DNA of 64,000 nt from Tessaracoccus lacteus (GCF_029917005.1 NZ_CP123967.1:744001-808000); one strand, 5' to 3'; shown: positions 27,595 through 37,463, counted from the stretch's first letter. Made by a program: numbers and translations. The notes: generated from the letters alone by a model not told the origin.

Positions 27595-29565
27595 TCACCA
27601 GATGGTAACGCGGTCCTCGGGTGCCAGCCACAGGGCGTCCGCCTCCGTGACGCCGAACGCGTCGAAGAACGCGTCCAGGTTCCGCACGATCTGGTTGCAG
27701 CGGAACTCCGACGGCGAGTGCGGGTCGGTGGTCAGCAGCACCTTGGCGGCCTCGGGGCGGCGCTTGCTGCGCCAGGCCTGGGCCCAGCCGGTGAAGAAGC
27801 GCTGCGCGGGAGTCAGGCCGTCGATCGGCTCGCCGTCGGGCTGGCCACCGGCCAGCAGCCAGGCGTCGTAGGCGATGCCGAGGCCGCCGAGGTCGCCGAT
27901 GTTCTCGCCGAGCGTCAGCTTCCCATTGACCCCCGTGGTGCCCGTGACGCCCTCGGGCTCGAGCCCCTCGTACTGGCCGACGAGGCGGCTGGTGAGCTGC
28001 TCGAAGGCCTCACGGTCTGCGGGCTGCCACCAGTCGCGGAGCTTCCCATCACCGTCGCAGGTCGAGCCCTTGTCGTCGAACCCGTGGCCGATCTCGTGAC
28101 CGATAACCGCGCCGATGGCGCCGTAGTTCACGGCGTCGTCGGCGTCGGCGTTGAAGAACGGCGGCTGCAGGATGGCGGCGGGGAAGACGATCTCGTTGCG
28201 CAGCGGGTGGTAGTACGCGTTGACCGTCTGCGGGTACATCTGCCACTCGGTCAGGTCGACGGGCTGCCCGATGCGCGACAGCGTCCAGTCGAGCTCGAAC
28301 GAGTTGGCGGCCAGCACGTTCCCGACGAGGTCGTCGGCCGAGACGGTCAGTGACGAGTAGTCACGCCACTTCGTGGGGTACCCGATCTTCGGCGTGAACT
28401 TCGACAGCTTCCGCAGCGCCTCTGCGCGGGTCTCCTCGGTCATCCAGCCGAGCTTCGTGATGGAGTCGCGGTAGGCCTCGAGCAGCGTGGCGACGAGCTT
28501 CTCCATCGCCTCCTTCTTCTCGCTCTGGAAGTGGCGGGCGACGTAACTCTGGCCCACGGCCTCGCCGACGACGGCCTCGACGAAGCTCACGCCGCGCTTC
28601 CAGCGCGGGCGCTGCTCCTCGTTGCCGGACAGAGTCTTCTCGTAGAAGTCGAAGCGGGCGTCGACGAAGGGGGACGACAGGTAGCCGGACAGCGCGGAGA
28701 TGGCCTTCCAGCGGGCCCACGAGCGCCACGCGTCGAGCGGGGCGTCGGCGACGAGCGGCGCGATGCCCGCGATGAACGACGGCTGCGACACGACGAGCAC
28801 GTCGAACCGGTCGCGCGGCAGCTCGGCGCCCTCCAGGTACGCCTCCCAATCGAAGCCGGGACTCTGCGCGACGACCTCGCCATAAGCGGTCGGGTTGTAG
28901 CTGGCCTTCAGGTCGCGGAGACGGACGCGGTCCCAGTGGTGGGCGGCGATCCGGGTCTCCAGATCCAGCACCTTCGCGGCCTGCTCGGAGGCATCCTCGA
29001 ACCCGGCCAGCCCAAACACGCGGGTCAGGTGCGCCAGGTACTTCGCCCGGATCTCGGCGTGCTCGTCGAGGCGGTAGTAGCTCTCGTCCGGGAGGCCCAG
29101 GCCGGTCTGCGTCAGGAACGCCGTGTAGTGGGTGGGGTCGCCGGGATCGACCTCCTCGTACAGCGCCACCAGAGGGCTGAGGCCGTGCCGCAGCGACCAG
29201 CCGAGGTGGCGCGCAAGAGCCGACGGAGAGTCGATCGCGCCGATGGCCTGGAAGATCGGGGCCAGCGGCGCGGCGCCGAGCTCCTCCACGCGCGCCTCGT
29301 CCATGAACGACGCGTGCAGGGCGGCGATCCGCCCGGCGTCCGTGGTCGGGTCTCCGAGGGGCTGCTCCTCGATCAGCGCGTGGACATCGGCCTCCGACCT
29401 GTCCCGCAGGTCGATGAACCCGCCGGCCGAGCTCTGGTCCGGGTCGATCTTCGCCGTCGCGAGCCAGGTGCCGTTGACGTGGCGGAACAGGTCGTCCTGG
29501 GGGCGGACGGTGGGGTCGGCGTTGGCGAAGTCGATGGCTTGTGTCATGACTGACAGGCTACTCAT
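27595..29565 (-). CDS. M13 family zinc metallopeptidase (neprilysin/PepO-like)
   Basis: Oligopeptidase of 656 residues. The zinc motif HEIGH lies near 488-492 in VIGHEIGHGFDDKG, the substrate-binding NAYYHP near 446, and the third zinc ligand in GENIGDLGG near 553. No signal peptide is visible, so it is probably cytoplasmic, unlike the mammalian membrane enzymes. ATG 29565 overlaps the stop of the upstream gene (ATGA), which argues for coupled translation; MTQAIDF at 29547 is an alternative start. It is the last gene of the kor operon. Confidence 0.93.
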   Translation of the reverse strand: MSSLSVMTQAIDFANADPTVRPQDDLFRHVNGTWLATAKIDPDQSSAGGFIDLRDRSEADVHALIEEQPLGDPTTDAGRIAALHASFMDEARVEELGAAPLAPIFQAIGAIDSPSALARHLGWSLRHGLSPLVALYEEVDPGDPTHYTAFLTQTGLGLPDESYYRLDEHAEIRAKYLAHLTRVFGLAGFEDASEQAAKVLDLETRIAAHHWDRVRLRDLKASYNPTAYGEVVAQSPGFDWEAYLEGAELPRDRFDVLVVSQPSFIAGIAPLVADAPLDAWRSWARWKAISALSGYLSSPFVDARFDFYEKTLSGNEEQRPRWKRGVSFVEAVVGEAVGQSYVARHFQSEKKEAMEKLVATLLEAYRDSITKLGWMTEETRAEALRKLSKFTPKIGYPTKWRDYSSLTVSADDLVGNVLAANSFELDWTLSRIGQPVDLTEWQMYPQTVNAYYHPLRNEIVFPAAILQPPFFNADADDAVNYGAIGAVIGHEIGHGFDDKGSTCDGDGKLRDWWQPADREAFEQLTSRLVGQYEGLEPEGVTGTTGVNGKLTLGENIGDLGGLGIAYDAWLLAGGQPDGEPIDGLTPAQRFFTGWAQAWRSKRRPEAAKVLLTTDPHSPSEFRCNQIVRNLDAFFDAFGVTEADALWLAPEDRVTIW

Positions 29566-30815
29566 CGCTCCCAGAAGATCGCGACGTCACTGCTGGTCTC
29601 GCCCAGCATGTTCGCCGTGGCCTGGACGGTGTCGCTGAACTCCTGGCCCGGCGACCGGGTGCCGTCGGCGTAGTCGACGCTCAGCTGGAGGCGGAGCCCG
29701 ATGGTCAGGACCGCGATGGACTGGTCGTCCGCGCTGAGCGACGGTGTGGTGTCGGCCCAGGGGTCGTTCAGCAGGGTCCAGTGGATCGACGAGGGCACGA
29801 CCGCCTTGTCGCTGCTGAGCCCGAACGGGCAGCCGGTCGGGGCCAGCGACTGCTGCGCTAGGCACCGGTCAAGCGACTCCCTGGCCGCGCTCATCAGCGC
29901 CGTGCGGCCGAGGTCTGTGAGCTGGGGGCTCGCCGGGTGGCGGGTGAGGTCGGGGCGGGCGAGCGTCTGGATCTCGATCGCCGACGATTCGGGGTACTCG
30001 AGCAGCGTCCTGCCGGTGCTCAGCTCGTATCGCCCGGGCACCACCTCGAACGTCTGGCCCTGGGCCACCGTCGCACCGTTGATGATGAGGGGGAGGTTGT
30101 CGGACCCCGTGATCTGGAACTGCACCGGGACCGTGGTCCGCGTGAGCCGGTACTCGCCGGTGTCGAGGCGGGTGATGCGGACCGCGGTGTCCACCTGGCT
30201 GTCGCCGAGGCGGTAGCGGACGTCCACCTCGGTGGCCGCCGGGTCTGTCGTGAGGATCTCGACGTCGCTTATCGGCGTCAGAGCGGCGGTGACGGCGTAG
30301 ACCTCCGGGGTGAGGAGGGCCTCTGACCCGGTGCCGCCACGCGGCCCCATCGTGAGCGCCTTGGCGATGTCGCCGTCCGCCAGTGCCGCGAAGTAGTCCC
30401 GGACGATGTCCTGGGGGGTCTGCGCGGCCACCTGCGCGGGGTCGACGGAGTCGACGATGACGGCCACCTCCGCGTCCTTCTCGACGTTGCGGAACCACGT
30501 CACATAGGCGAACCCGGCCACGATGCCGACCGCCACGACGATCGCGAACACCCAGGAGAGGCGACGCCAGGGCAACGGCGGCTTCACTCCAGCCTCGGCG
30601 AGGTCGGGAGCGACGAAACGGCTCTGGTCCTGCGAACGGACGAGCGCGGACTGGAGTTCGATGGCCGCGAAGCTCGGGGCCGACGACGTGGCGTCGGGCC
30701 GGGGTCGGGCCTCGCCGTCGGGCCTGACAGGGGTCTCCTGCGACAGGGGACCGTCGTGCTGAGCGGGGCGCGCAGGGGCGGGAGCGCCGGGCGTCCACCC
30801 CTGCTGATCGCTCAT
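29562..30815 (-). CDS. Hypothetical single-pass membrane protein
   Basis: 417 residues. Residues 1-80 are a proline-rich, disordered cytoplasmic stretch, 87-107 form one transmembrane helix (WVFAIVVAVGIVAGFAYVTWF), and the remaining 310 residues would lie outside. The segment near 140-165 (DIVRDYFAALADGDIAKAL) looks like the start of an NTF2-like or DUF4878-type helix. The sequence ends in FWER. It overlaps korB by ATGA upstream and the M13 peptidase by ATGA downstream, so it is coupled to both. I do not recognise a named family. Confidence 0.75.
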   Translation of the reverse strand: MSDQQGWTPGAPAPARPAQHDGPLSQETPVRPDGEARPRPDATSSAPSFAAIELQSALVRSQDQSRFVAPDLAEAGVKPPLPWRRLSWVFAIVVAVGIVAGFAYVTWFRNVEKDAEVAVIVDSVDPAQVAAQTPQDIVRDYFAALADGDIAKALTMGPRGGTGSEALLTPEVYAVTAALTPISDVEILTTDPAATEVDVRYRLGDSQVDTAVRITRLDTGEYRLTRTTVPVQFQITGSDNLPLIINGATVAQGQTFEVVPGRYELSTGRTLLEYPESSAIEIQTLARPDLTRHPASPQLTDLGRTALMSAARESLDRCLAQQSLAPTGCPFGLSSDKAVVPSSIHWTLLNDPWADTTPSLSADDQSIAVLTIGLRLQLSVDYADGTRSPGQEFSDTVQATANMLGETSSDVAIFWER

Positions 30816-31861
30816 CGCTCGTCGGCCTCCCAGGTGTCGTTGCCGGCGATGACGTGAGCCAGTGCCTTGCCCGGGTCATCGGCCCGCACGGCGTCGATCT
30901 GCTCCCGGACGAGGTCATCGTAGGCGGGACGCTCGACGTTGCGGAAGATCCCGATCGGCGCCTGACGCAGCACACCGGGCTCGGTCAGCCGCGACAGCGC
31001 GAAGGCCTGCGACGGGTCCTGGCGCTTCTCGTCGTGCACGATGATGGCCGAGGGGTCGACGTCTGCCGTGGTCGCGACCCGGATCTCGCCGGTGTTCGGG
31101 TCACGGATGACGCAGTACTCGCCGTCTCCGAAGACGATCGGCTCGCCGTGGCGCAGCCGGATCAGCGCGCCCTCGGGTCCCTTGAGGGTCTCGAACGCGT
31201 CGTCGTTGAAGATGGGGCAGTTCTGGTAGATCTCCACCAGTGAGGCGCCGCGGTGCTGCGTGGCGGCCGTGAGGACCTCCGTCAGGCCCTTGCGGTCGGA
31301 GTCGATGGCGCGGGCGACGAAGCTCGCCTCGGCGCCCAGCGCCAGCGAGATGGGGTTGAACGGCGTGTCCAGCGAGCCGTAGGGCGTCGACTTGGTCACC
31401 TTGCCCAGCTCGGAGGTGGGGGAGTACTGGCCCTTGGTCAGGCCGTAGATCCGGTTGTTGAACAGCAGGATCGTGATGTTCACGTTGCGGCGCAGCGCGT
31501 GCATCAGGTGGTTGCCGCCGATCGACAGCGCGTCGCCGTCGCCCGTGACGACCCACACGTTCAGGTCGGGGCGGGTCACGGCGACCCCGGTCGCGATCGC
31601 CGGGGCGCGGCCGTGGATCGAGTGCATGCCGTACGAGTCGACGTAGTACGGGAACCGCGAGGAGCAGCCGATGCCGGAGACGATGACGCTGTTCTCCCGC
31701 TTGATACCCAGCGTGGCGATCATCGACTGGAAGGTGGCGAGCACGGAGTAGTCGCCGCAGCCGGGGCACCAGCGGACCTCCTGGTCCGAGGTGTAGTCCT
31801 TCTTGCTGAGCGGCTCGATGCTGAGCGGGATACGGGCGAGGCCGTTGACGGTGGCAGTCAT
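30812..31861 (-). CDS. korB: 2-oxoacid:ferredoxin oxidoreductase beta subunit
   Basis: Thiamine-diphosphate and [4Fe-4S] subunit, 349 residues. Cluster ligands are visible in RWCPGCGDYS (Cys 32 and 35) and SGIGCSSRF. The ThDP/Mg motif GDGDALSIGGNH followed by NNRIYGLTKGQ is intact, and the latter is typical of 2-oxoglutarate enzymes. With KorA it oxidises 2-oxoglutarate to succinyl-CoA, reducing ferredoxin. The start is one base away from the korA stop (ATGA-type junction at 31861). Confidence 0.93.
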   Translation of the reverse strand: MTATVNGLARIPLSIEPLSKKDYTSDQEVRWCPGCGDYSVLATFQSMIATLGIKRENSVIVSGIGCSSRFPYYVDSYGMHSIHGRAPAIATGVAVTRPDLNVWVVTGDGDALSIGGNHLMHALRRNVNITILLFNNRIYGLTKGQYSPTSELGKVTKSTPYGSLDTPFNPISLALGAEASFVARAIDSDRKGLTEVLTAATQHRGASLVEIYQNCPIFNDDAFETLKGPEGALIRLRHGEPIVFGDGEYCVIRDPNTGEIRVATTADVDPSAIIVHDEKRQDPSQAFALSRLTEPGVLRQAPIGIFRNVERPAYDDLVREQIDAVRADDPGKALAHVIAGNDTWEADER

Positions 31862-33732
31862 CAGTTCTCCTTGCCGAGGGCGTCGATCTCGGCGATCAGG
31901 TCGGCCTCGAGTTCCGTGATGGAGATCGGCAGGCCGCGGACGCGTGAGTAGCTGGACACTTCGGTCAGGTAGCGGGCGCGCAGCACCGTGGCGAGCTGGC
32001 CGAGGTTCATCTCGGGCACCACGACCTTGTCGTAGGCCGCGAGCACCTCGCCGAGGTTGGCGGGCATCGGGTTGAGGTGGCGCAGGTGCGCGGTGGCGAC
32101 GTTGCGCCCGGTCTGGCGCAGGCGGCGCGTCGACGCCGTGATGGGGCCGTAGGTCGATCCCCAGCCGAGCACCAGCACGCGGGCCTCGCCGCTCGGGTCG
32201 TCGACCTCGATGTCCGGCACGTCCGCGACGATGCCGTCGATCTTCGCCTGACGAAGTCGCGTCATGCGCTCGTGGTTCTCCGGATCGTAGGAGATCTCGC
32301 CGTGCAGGTCGCCCTTCTCCAGGCCGCCGATGCGGTGCTCAAGCTCGGGGGTGCCGGGGATCGCCCAGGCGCGCGCCAGGGTCTCGGGGTCACGCCGGTA
32401 GGGCTCGAACGAGGGGGCGCCCTTCGCAGTGGTGGCGTTGTGCGCGGTGGCGAAGTTCGGCTCGATCGGCTCGATGGCCTCCAGATCCGGGATCTTCCAC
32501 GGCTCGGCGCCGTTGGCGAGGTAGCCGTCGGTCAGCATGATGACCGGCGTGCGGTACTTCACGGCCATGCGGCAGGCCTCCACCGCGGTGTCGAAGCAGT
32601 CGGAGGCCGACTTCGCGGCCAGCACCGGGAGCGGCGCCTCGCCGTTACGACCCCACAGGGCCTGCAGCAGGTCGGCCTGCTCGGTCTTCGTGGGCATACC
32701 CGTCGACGGGCCGGAGCGCTGCACGTCGACGACGACCAGCGGCAGCTCGGTCATGATGCCGAGCCCGAGGGCCTCGCTCTTCAGCGACATGCCGGGGCCC
32801 GACGTGGTGGTCACGCCAAGGGCGCCGGCGAAGGAGGCACCCAGCGCGGAGCCGATGCCGGCGATCTCGTCCTCCGCCTGGAACGTCATGACGCCGACGT
32901 CCTTGCGCTTGGACAGCTCGTGGAGGATGTCCGAGGCAGGGGTGATGGGGTAGGAGCCCAGGAACAGCTGCATGCCCGCCTTGTAGGCGCCGGCCATCAG
33001 GCCGTAGGCCGTCGCAACGTTGCCGGAGATCTGGCGGTAGCGACCCTTCGGCATCGGTGCGGGGTCGACGTGGTACTGCACCTCGAAGTGCTCGGTGGTC
33101 TCGCCGAACGCGTAGCCGGCCTTGAAGGCGGCGACGTTCGCGTCGCGGATGACCGGCTTGCCGGCGAACTTCTCGGCCAGGAACTCGAGCGTGCCATCGA
33201 CGGGACGCGAGTACAGCCAGCTGAGCAGGCCGAGCGCGAACATGTTCTTCGTGCGCGACGCATCCTTACGGGTGAGGTCGAATCCCGCGACGGCGCCCGT
33301 GGCGAGCCCGGTCAGGTCGAACGCGTGCACCGAGTAGGCCTCCAGCGTGCCGTCATCGAGCGGGTTGGCGTCCCAGCCGATCTTGGCGAGGTTGCGTTTC
33401 GTGAAGTCCGCGGTGTCGACGATGATCACGCCGCCGCGTGGCAGGTCCTTCAGGTTCGCCTTCAGCGCGGCGGGGTTCATGGCCACCAGCACGTCGGGCA
33501 CGTCACCCGGGGTCACGATGTCGAAGTTGGCGAAGTGCAGCTGGAAGCTGCTCACGCCGGGCAGGGTGCCCTGTGGTGCCCGGATCTCGGCGGGGAAGTT
33601 GGGCAGCGTCGCGATGTCGTTGCCGAAACTCGCGGTCTCCGCCGTGAATCGATCGCCGGTGAGCTGCATTCCGTCGCCTGAATCGCCGGCGAAGCGGATG
33701 ACAACCCTGGGGAGGGAGAGCTGCTGTGGCAC
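31861..33732 (-). CDS. korA: 2-oxoacid:ferredoxin oxidoreductase alpha subunit (gamma-alpha fusion)
   Basis: Fused gamma-alpha subunit. The gamma part begins RVVIRFAGDSGDGMQLTGDRF and the alpha part carries LGSYPITPASDILHEL near residue 240. The C-terminal third includes the TKTEQADLLQALWGRNGE segment. Partner of KorB. Start is uncertain: GTG 33732 gives 623 residues, a normal-length N-terminus and an upstream GAAGG; ATG pair 33780/33777 and ATG 33822 are alternatives giving longer, unconserved leaders. It heads a four-gene operon with korB, the membrane protein and the M13 peptidase. Confidence 0.9.
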   Translation of the reverse strand: MPQQLSLPRVVIRFAGDSGDGMQLTGDRFTAETASFGNDIATLPNFPAEIRAPQGTLPGVSSFQLHFANFDIVTPGDVPDVLVAMNPAALKANLKDLPRGGVIIVDTADFTKRNLAKIGWDANPLDDGTLEAYSVHAFDLTGLATGAVAGFDLTRKDASRTKNMFALGLLSWLYSRPVDGTLEFLAEKFAGKPVIRDANVAAFKAGYAFGETTEHFEVQYHVDPAPMPKGRYRQISGNVATAYGLMAGAYKAGMQLFLGSYPITPASDILHELSKRKDVGVMTFQAEDEIAGIGSALGASFAGALGVTTTSGPGMSLKSEALGLGIMTELPLVVVDVQRSGPSTGMPTKTEQADLLQALWGRNGEAPLPVLAAKSASDCFDTAVEACRMAVKYRTPVIMLTDGYLANGAEPWKIPDLEAIEPIEPNFATAHNATTAKGAPSFEPYRRDPETLARAWAIPGTPELEHRIGGLEKGDLHGEISYDPENHERMTRLRQAKIDGIVADVPDIEVDDPSGEARVLVLGWGSTYGPITASTRRLRQTGRNVATAHLRHLNPMPANLGEVLAAYDKVVVPEMNLGQLATVLRARYLTEVSSYSRVRGLPISITELEADLIAEIDALGKEN

Positions 33733-33837
33733 GTGAAACAAGACCTTCGTATGTCGAATGGTGGGCGTCTGGCCCATCATAGGCCCCCGGTTGATACTGC
33801 CCTCGGGGCGCCTGTGCGCCATGAGTGAACGGCCCGG

Positions 33838-36800
33838 TCAGGGCTCCAGCAGCCCCACGATGTCGCTGGCCGACAGCGGTGCCGCGGTGTCGGATCCGGT
33901 GCCCACCACCGAGTCGAACAGGTGCCGCTTGGCCTGCTGCAGCGCGACGACCTTCTCCTCGATGGTGTCCTGCGAGACGAGCCGGTACACGTTGACGCGC
34001 TTGTCCTGGCCGATGCGGTGGGTCCGGTCGATGGCCTGGTTCTCCGCGGCCGGGTTCCACCATGGGTCCAGGATGAAGACGTAGTCCGCCTCCGTCAGCG
34101 TGAGACCGAAGCCGCCGGCCTTCAGTGAGATGAGGAACACGGGCGCCTCGCCGTTGCGGAATCCGTCGATGGTTGCGGCCCGGTCGCGGGTGCTGCCGTC
34201 GAGGTACTCGTAGGCGATGGATTCCTCGTCGAAGCGTTCCTTGACGAGGGCGAGGAAGCTCGTGAACTGTGAGAAGACCAGCGCGCGGTGCCCCTCGGCG
34301 ACGATCTCGTCGAGCATCTCGACGAGGGCGTCGATCTTCGCGGACACGGCCGGTTGATTCTCGTCGACCAGCGCGGGGGAGAGGCTGAGCTGCCTCAGTA
34401 GCGTCAGCGAGCGAAGGATGGTGATGCGGTTGCGGCCGAGGTCGCCGACCAGGCCCAGCACCTTCTGTCGCTCGCGGGCGAGGTGCCTTTCGTAAGTGCG
34501 GCGGTGCGCCGGGCTGAGCTCGACGGGCACGACCTGCTCCTGCTTCGGAGGCAGCTCCTCCGCGACTGCCGCTTTCGTGCGTCGCAGGATCAGCGGCCGG
34601 ATACGACGGTGGAGACGCGCCAGCGCGTCGGTGTCGCCGCCCTCGATCGGGCGGCGGTACGCGGTGGTGAACGCCTTGGGATCCGGGAACAGGCCGGGAG
34701 CGGTGATCGACAGCAGCGACCACAGATCCATCAGGTTGTTCTCCAGTGGCGTGCCGGTCAGTGCGATCTTCACGCGGGCCCGCAGCTTGCGCACAGCCTG
34801 GTACGCCTTGGAGGCGTGGTTCTTGACGAACTGGGCCTCGTCCAGCAGAACCCCGCCCCACTCGACGGCGCGGTAGTGGTCGGCCTCCAACCGCAGCAGC
34901 GTGTAGGACGTGACGACGATGTCGGCGTCGGCCACCTCGTCGGCCAGGTCGGTGCCCCGCTTGGCTTTCGTGGCGGTGACAGCCACCGTCTTCAACCCGG
35001 GTGTGAAGCGCGCTGCCTCCGAGACCCAGGTGCCGATCACCGACGTCGGGGCGACGACCAGGACGGGGCCGTCGAGCTCGCCGCGGTCCTTCGCAGACAG
35101 GATGAGAGCGAGTGACTGGAGGGTCTTGCCCAGGCCCATCTCGTCGGCGAGGATGCCGCCGAGCCGCGAGGACAACAGGAAGCTCAGCCACTGAAATCCG
35201 GTGTCCTGATACGGGCGGAGCTCAGCCTGGAGGCCGGCGGGCACCTCGATGGCCGGCAGCGACTCGGGATTCAACAGCGCGGACACCGCCTGCCGCCACG
35301 AGTCCGCCTGCCCTGTGACGACGCCGAGCTCCTCGAGTTCCTCCCAGAGCCCGGCATGCTCCGGCCGGAGCCGGAACGTGTCGCCGTCGGAATCGACGAG
35401 CAGTCTCGCCTCCTCCACGAGGGCGCGCAGCTCCGCCAGCTCGGGCTGGTCCAGCGGGAACCACGTGCCGGACGACAGCATCAGATGGTCATCGCCGGCG
35501 GTCAGCGCCGCGATGAGGTCGGCAAGAGGCACGCGCTCCTCGCCGACGCGGACGTCGACGCCGAGATCGAACCAGTCGCCGACGCTCGACTCCGTGACGG
35601 CTAGGTGGACGACGGCCTCATCCCCGGCCCGGCGGAACTCGGGCGGTTCGCGGTTGAGCTGCACGTCGACCTCGTCGCGCGACCTGAGCTCGGGCAGCGC
35701 GTCAGTGACGAAGTCGATCAGCGCGCGTCCGGTCAGGAACGCCGGGCGGAGCTGCGGGCCGGCCGGCGACGTCTCGACCCACGCGCCGGTGGGGACGGAG
35801 GCGATCAGGGAGCGCTCTGCGACAGGGTCGCGTGGCGCCCGCTCGTCGGTCCCTGACAGGCCGACCTCCTGGACGCGCTCGCCCAGCCGGTAGACGAAGC
35901 CCCAGTGCACGTGCGCCGACCTCTCGTGGAAGTCGACGCGACACAGGAGCTTCGGGGGGTGGGCCTCCGGCAGGTCGATGCCCTCGCCGACCGCGACGTC
36001 GACGGTGCGGCGCACCCGGGGAAGGTAGCCGACGGCGAACTCGTCGATGTCTGCGCCGGGGACCCGCACCGTTCCGTGCTGGAACAGGCCCTGTACTGCG
36101 GGGGAGAGGGGGCCGGCGAACGGGCCGAGGACCAGAGCGTCGTGATGCACGAACCAGGCGCCGTGGGCCCGGCGGCCGAGCAGCCCCTTGCGTGGCAACT
36201 CGATGGGGGTGCCGTCCCAGTCGATCAGTGCCCGCACCGTCAGGTCGTCGCCGTCGCGTTCCACGTCGACCAGCGGGCGGAGGGGGGAGGGCGCCAGCAC
36301 CGGGTCCGGCAGGTCGCGCCCGGACGCGGAGGTGCCGGCCACCAGCGCAACGCCCGCCTCGACGGCGCGCTGCAGCGACTGCCAGGCGCTGGGTAGCAGG
36401 TCCCCGACCGCGATGACGTCGGAGCGCATGGCGAAGGAGCCAGGGTCCCTTGCCTCGTGCAGCTCCGCGATCGGGGCACGCTGGGACTCGAGGAATCCGG
36501 TGCGTGCGCCCGCGACATCCGCCCAGGAGGCCCCGGCGCGGACCCAGGCGTCGCGGGCCCCCGGCCGCAGCGGCCGCAGGACGAGGTTCGGCCCCTCCTC
36601 GGACACGAGCAGGGCCAGTGGCGATCCCTCGTCACGGGCCGAGGCGAACGGCGCCAGCACCTGCTGCCAGCCCTGCTCGGGGCGCGAGCCGGGGGACCGG
36701 AGGGCGAGGATGACCGCGACGGCATGCTTACAGTCGCTGCGCACCGGGCAGCTGCAGGTCGCCACGAGCGTGTCGGTGCCGTCGCCACCCACGACCGTCG

Positions 36801-36981
36801 TGTGGTAGCTGCGGTACCCGCTGCCCCGCACGGAGGCGGTCGCCACCGGGCCCGAGCAGCGGACGGCGCTGACCCTGCCCAGGCTGGCGTACTGGCGGCC
36901 TCGGGCAACGGTGGCCGCGCCGAAGCGGCGGTTGAGCTCTGCGTCGGTCACGTCGGAGACCCAGGAGGGGGTGTTCATCAT
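33838..36981 (-). CDS. SWIM zinc-finger SNF2-family helicase
   Basis: Large DNA-dependent ATPase, 1047 residues. The N-terminal SWIM finger is CSC-x5-C-x-H (Cys 76, 78, 84, His 86). A long middle region with no named motif follows, then the SNF2 motor: ILADEMGLGKT near 613, LLDEAQFVKN near 713, and QAIDRTHRIGQDKRVNVYRL near 985. This architecture is common in actinobacteria; remodelling or repair functions are proposed but the specific role is unknown. ATG 36981 (or 36978) follows a minus-strand TAGACT box (36997-36992). Confidence 0.92.
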   Translation of the reverse strand: MMNTPSWVSDVTDAELNRRFGAATVARGRQYASLGRVSAVRCSGPVATASVRGSGYRSYHTTVVGGDGTDTLVATCSCPVRSDCKHAVAVILALRSPGSRPEQGWQQVLAPFASARDEGSPLALLVSEEGPNLVLRPLRPGARDAWVRAGASWADVAGARTGFLESQRAPIAELHEARDPGSFAMRSDVIAVGDLLPSAWQSLQRAVEAGVALVAGTSASGRDLPDPVLAPSPLRPLVDVERDGDDLTVRALIDWDGTPIELPRKGLLGRRAHGAWFVHHDALVLGPFAGPLSPAVQGLFQHGTVRVPGADIDEFAVGYLPRVRRTVDVAVGEGIDLPEAHPPKLLCRVDFHERSAHVHWGFVYRLGERVQEVGLSGTDERAPRDPVAERSLIASVPTGAWVETSPAGPQLRPAFLTGRALIDFVTDALPELRSRDEVDVQLNREPPEFRRAGDEAVVHLAVTESSVGDWFDLGVDVRVGEERVPLADLIAALTAGDDHLMLSSGTWFPLDQPELAELRALVEEARLLVDSDGDTFRLRPEHAGLWEELEELGVVTGQADSWRQAVSALLNPESLPAIEVPAGLQAELRPYQDTGFQWLSFLLSSRLGGILADEMGLGKTLQSLALILSAKDRGELDGPVLVVAPTSVIGTWVSEAARFTPGLKTVAVTATKAKRGTDLADEVADADIVVTSYTLLRLEADHYRAVEWGGVLLDEAQFVKNHASKAYQAVRKLRARVKIALTGTPLENNLMDLWSLLSITAPGLFPDPKAFTTAYRRPIEGGDTDALARLHRRIRPLILRRTKAAVAEELPPKQEQVVPVELSPAHRRTYERHLARERQKVLGLVGDLGRNRITILRSLTLLRQLSLSPALVDENQPAVSAKIDALVEMLDEIVAEGHRALVFSQFTSFLALVKERFDEESIAYEYLDGSTRDRAATIDGFRNGEAPVFLISLKAGGFGLTLTEADYVFILDPWWNPAAENQAIDRTHRIGQDKRVNVYRLVSQDTIEEKVVALQQAKRHLFDSVVGTGSDTAAPLSASDIVGLLEP

Positions 36982-36991
36982 CAGACCCGCC

Positions 36992-36997
36992 AGTCTA
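36992..36997 (-). promoter_or_regulatory. Probable -10 box of the SNF2 gene
   Basis: TAGACT on the minus strand lies 10 bp before the ATG at 36981, so the leader would be only a few bases. A plus-strand TAGACT for the NuoB-like gene lies 50 bp away, so the two divergent genes have separate boxes. Confidence 0.4.
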
Positions 36998-37045
36998 TGC
37001 CCTCACCCCGGAGGGGCGGTCATCGAGCAGCGGTGCTGGTCGAAG

Positions 37046-37051
37046 TAGACT
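37046..37051 (+). promoter_or_regulatory. Probable -10 box of the NuoB-like gene, leaderless start
   Basis: TAGACT ends 7 bp before ATG 37059, with no ribosome site in between. It gives the three-gene iron-sulfur cluster its own promoter. A -35 is not obvious. Confidence 0.5.
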
Positions 37052-37058
37052 GCCCGCC

Positions 37059-37463
37059 ATGGCACTGGCACGCGACTGGTTCGACGACGGCAGCGTCTTC
37101 GTCGTCGACGTCCCGCTGGCCTGCTGCGCGCTGGAGACGCAGGCTGCGGAGAGGGACCGGCCCGGCATCGACCCGGCCTCGGTCCCCGACGGTGCGACGC
37201 TGGTCGTGACGCTGTCCGGCACCATCACCGAGCCGGTGGTTCCCGCCATCCGGCACACTCTCGACAGCCTGCCCCGGCGCCCCGTCGTCGTGGCCTTCGG
37301 GGCCTGCGCCTGCATCGGCGGCCCCTACTGGGACTCGTACGCGGTGGTGCGCGGCGCCGAGTCCTTCGTGGACGTCGACCACTTCATCGCCGGGTGCCCG
37401 CCCCCGCCGTCCGCGCTCGACGGGTTCCTGGACGACCTCCGTGGGCAGAGGGCCCGCGCATGA
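37059..37463 (+). CDS. NuoB-like (20-kDa subunit) iron-sulfur protein
   Basis: Short protein of 134 residues related to NuoB and hydrogenase small subunits. All four N2-type cluster ligands can be placed: the adjacent Cys 22-23 in LACCALE, Cys 83 or 85 in GACACIGG, and Cys 113 in AGCPPPP, with family-like spacing. It lacks the N-terminal 15 or so residues and C-terminal extension of the true NuoB at 9866. Next come NuoC-like and NuoI-like genes joined by ATGA overlaps. No NuoD or hydrogenase large subunit accompanies it. Physiological partner unknown. Confidence 0.8.
   Translation: MALARDWFDDGSVFVVDVPLACCALETQAAERDRPGIDPASVPDGATLVVTLSGTITEPVVPAIRHTLDSLPRRPVVVAFGACACIGGPYWDSYAVVRGAESFVDVDHFIAGCPPPPSALDGFLDDLRGQRARA

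Noticed and set aside
26815-28353. 512-codon plus-strand frame joining the YcxB-like gene tail, the lipoprotein start and M13 antisense
   Set aside because: Not one protein: three unrelated segments share a frame by chance. Only the lipoprotein-like start at 27304 was kept.
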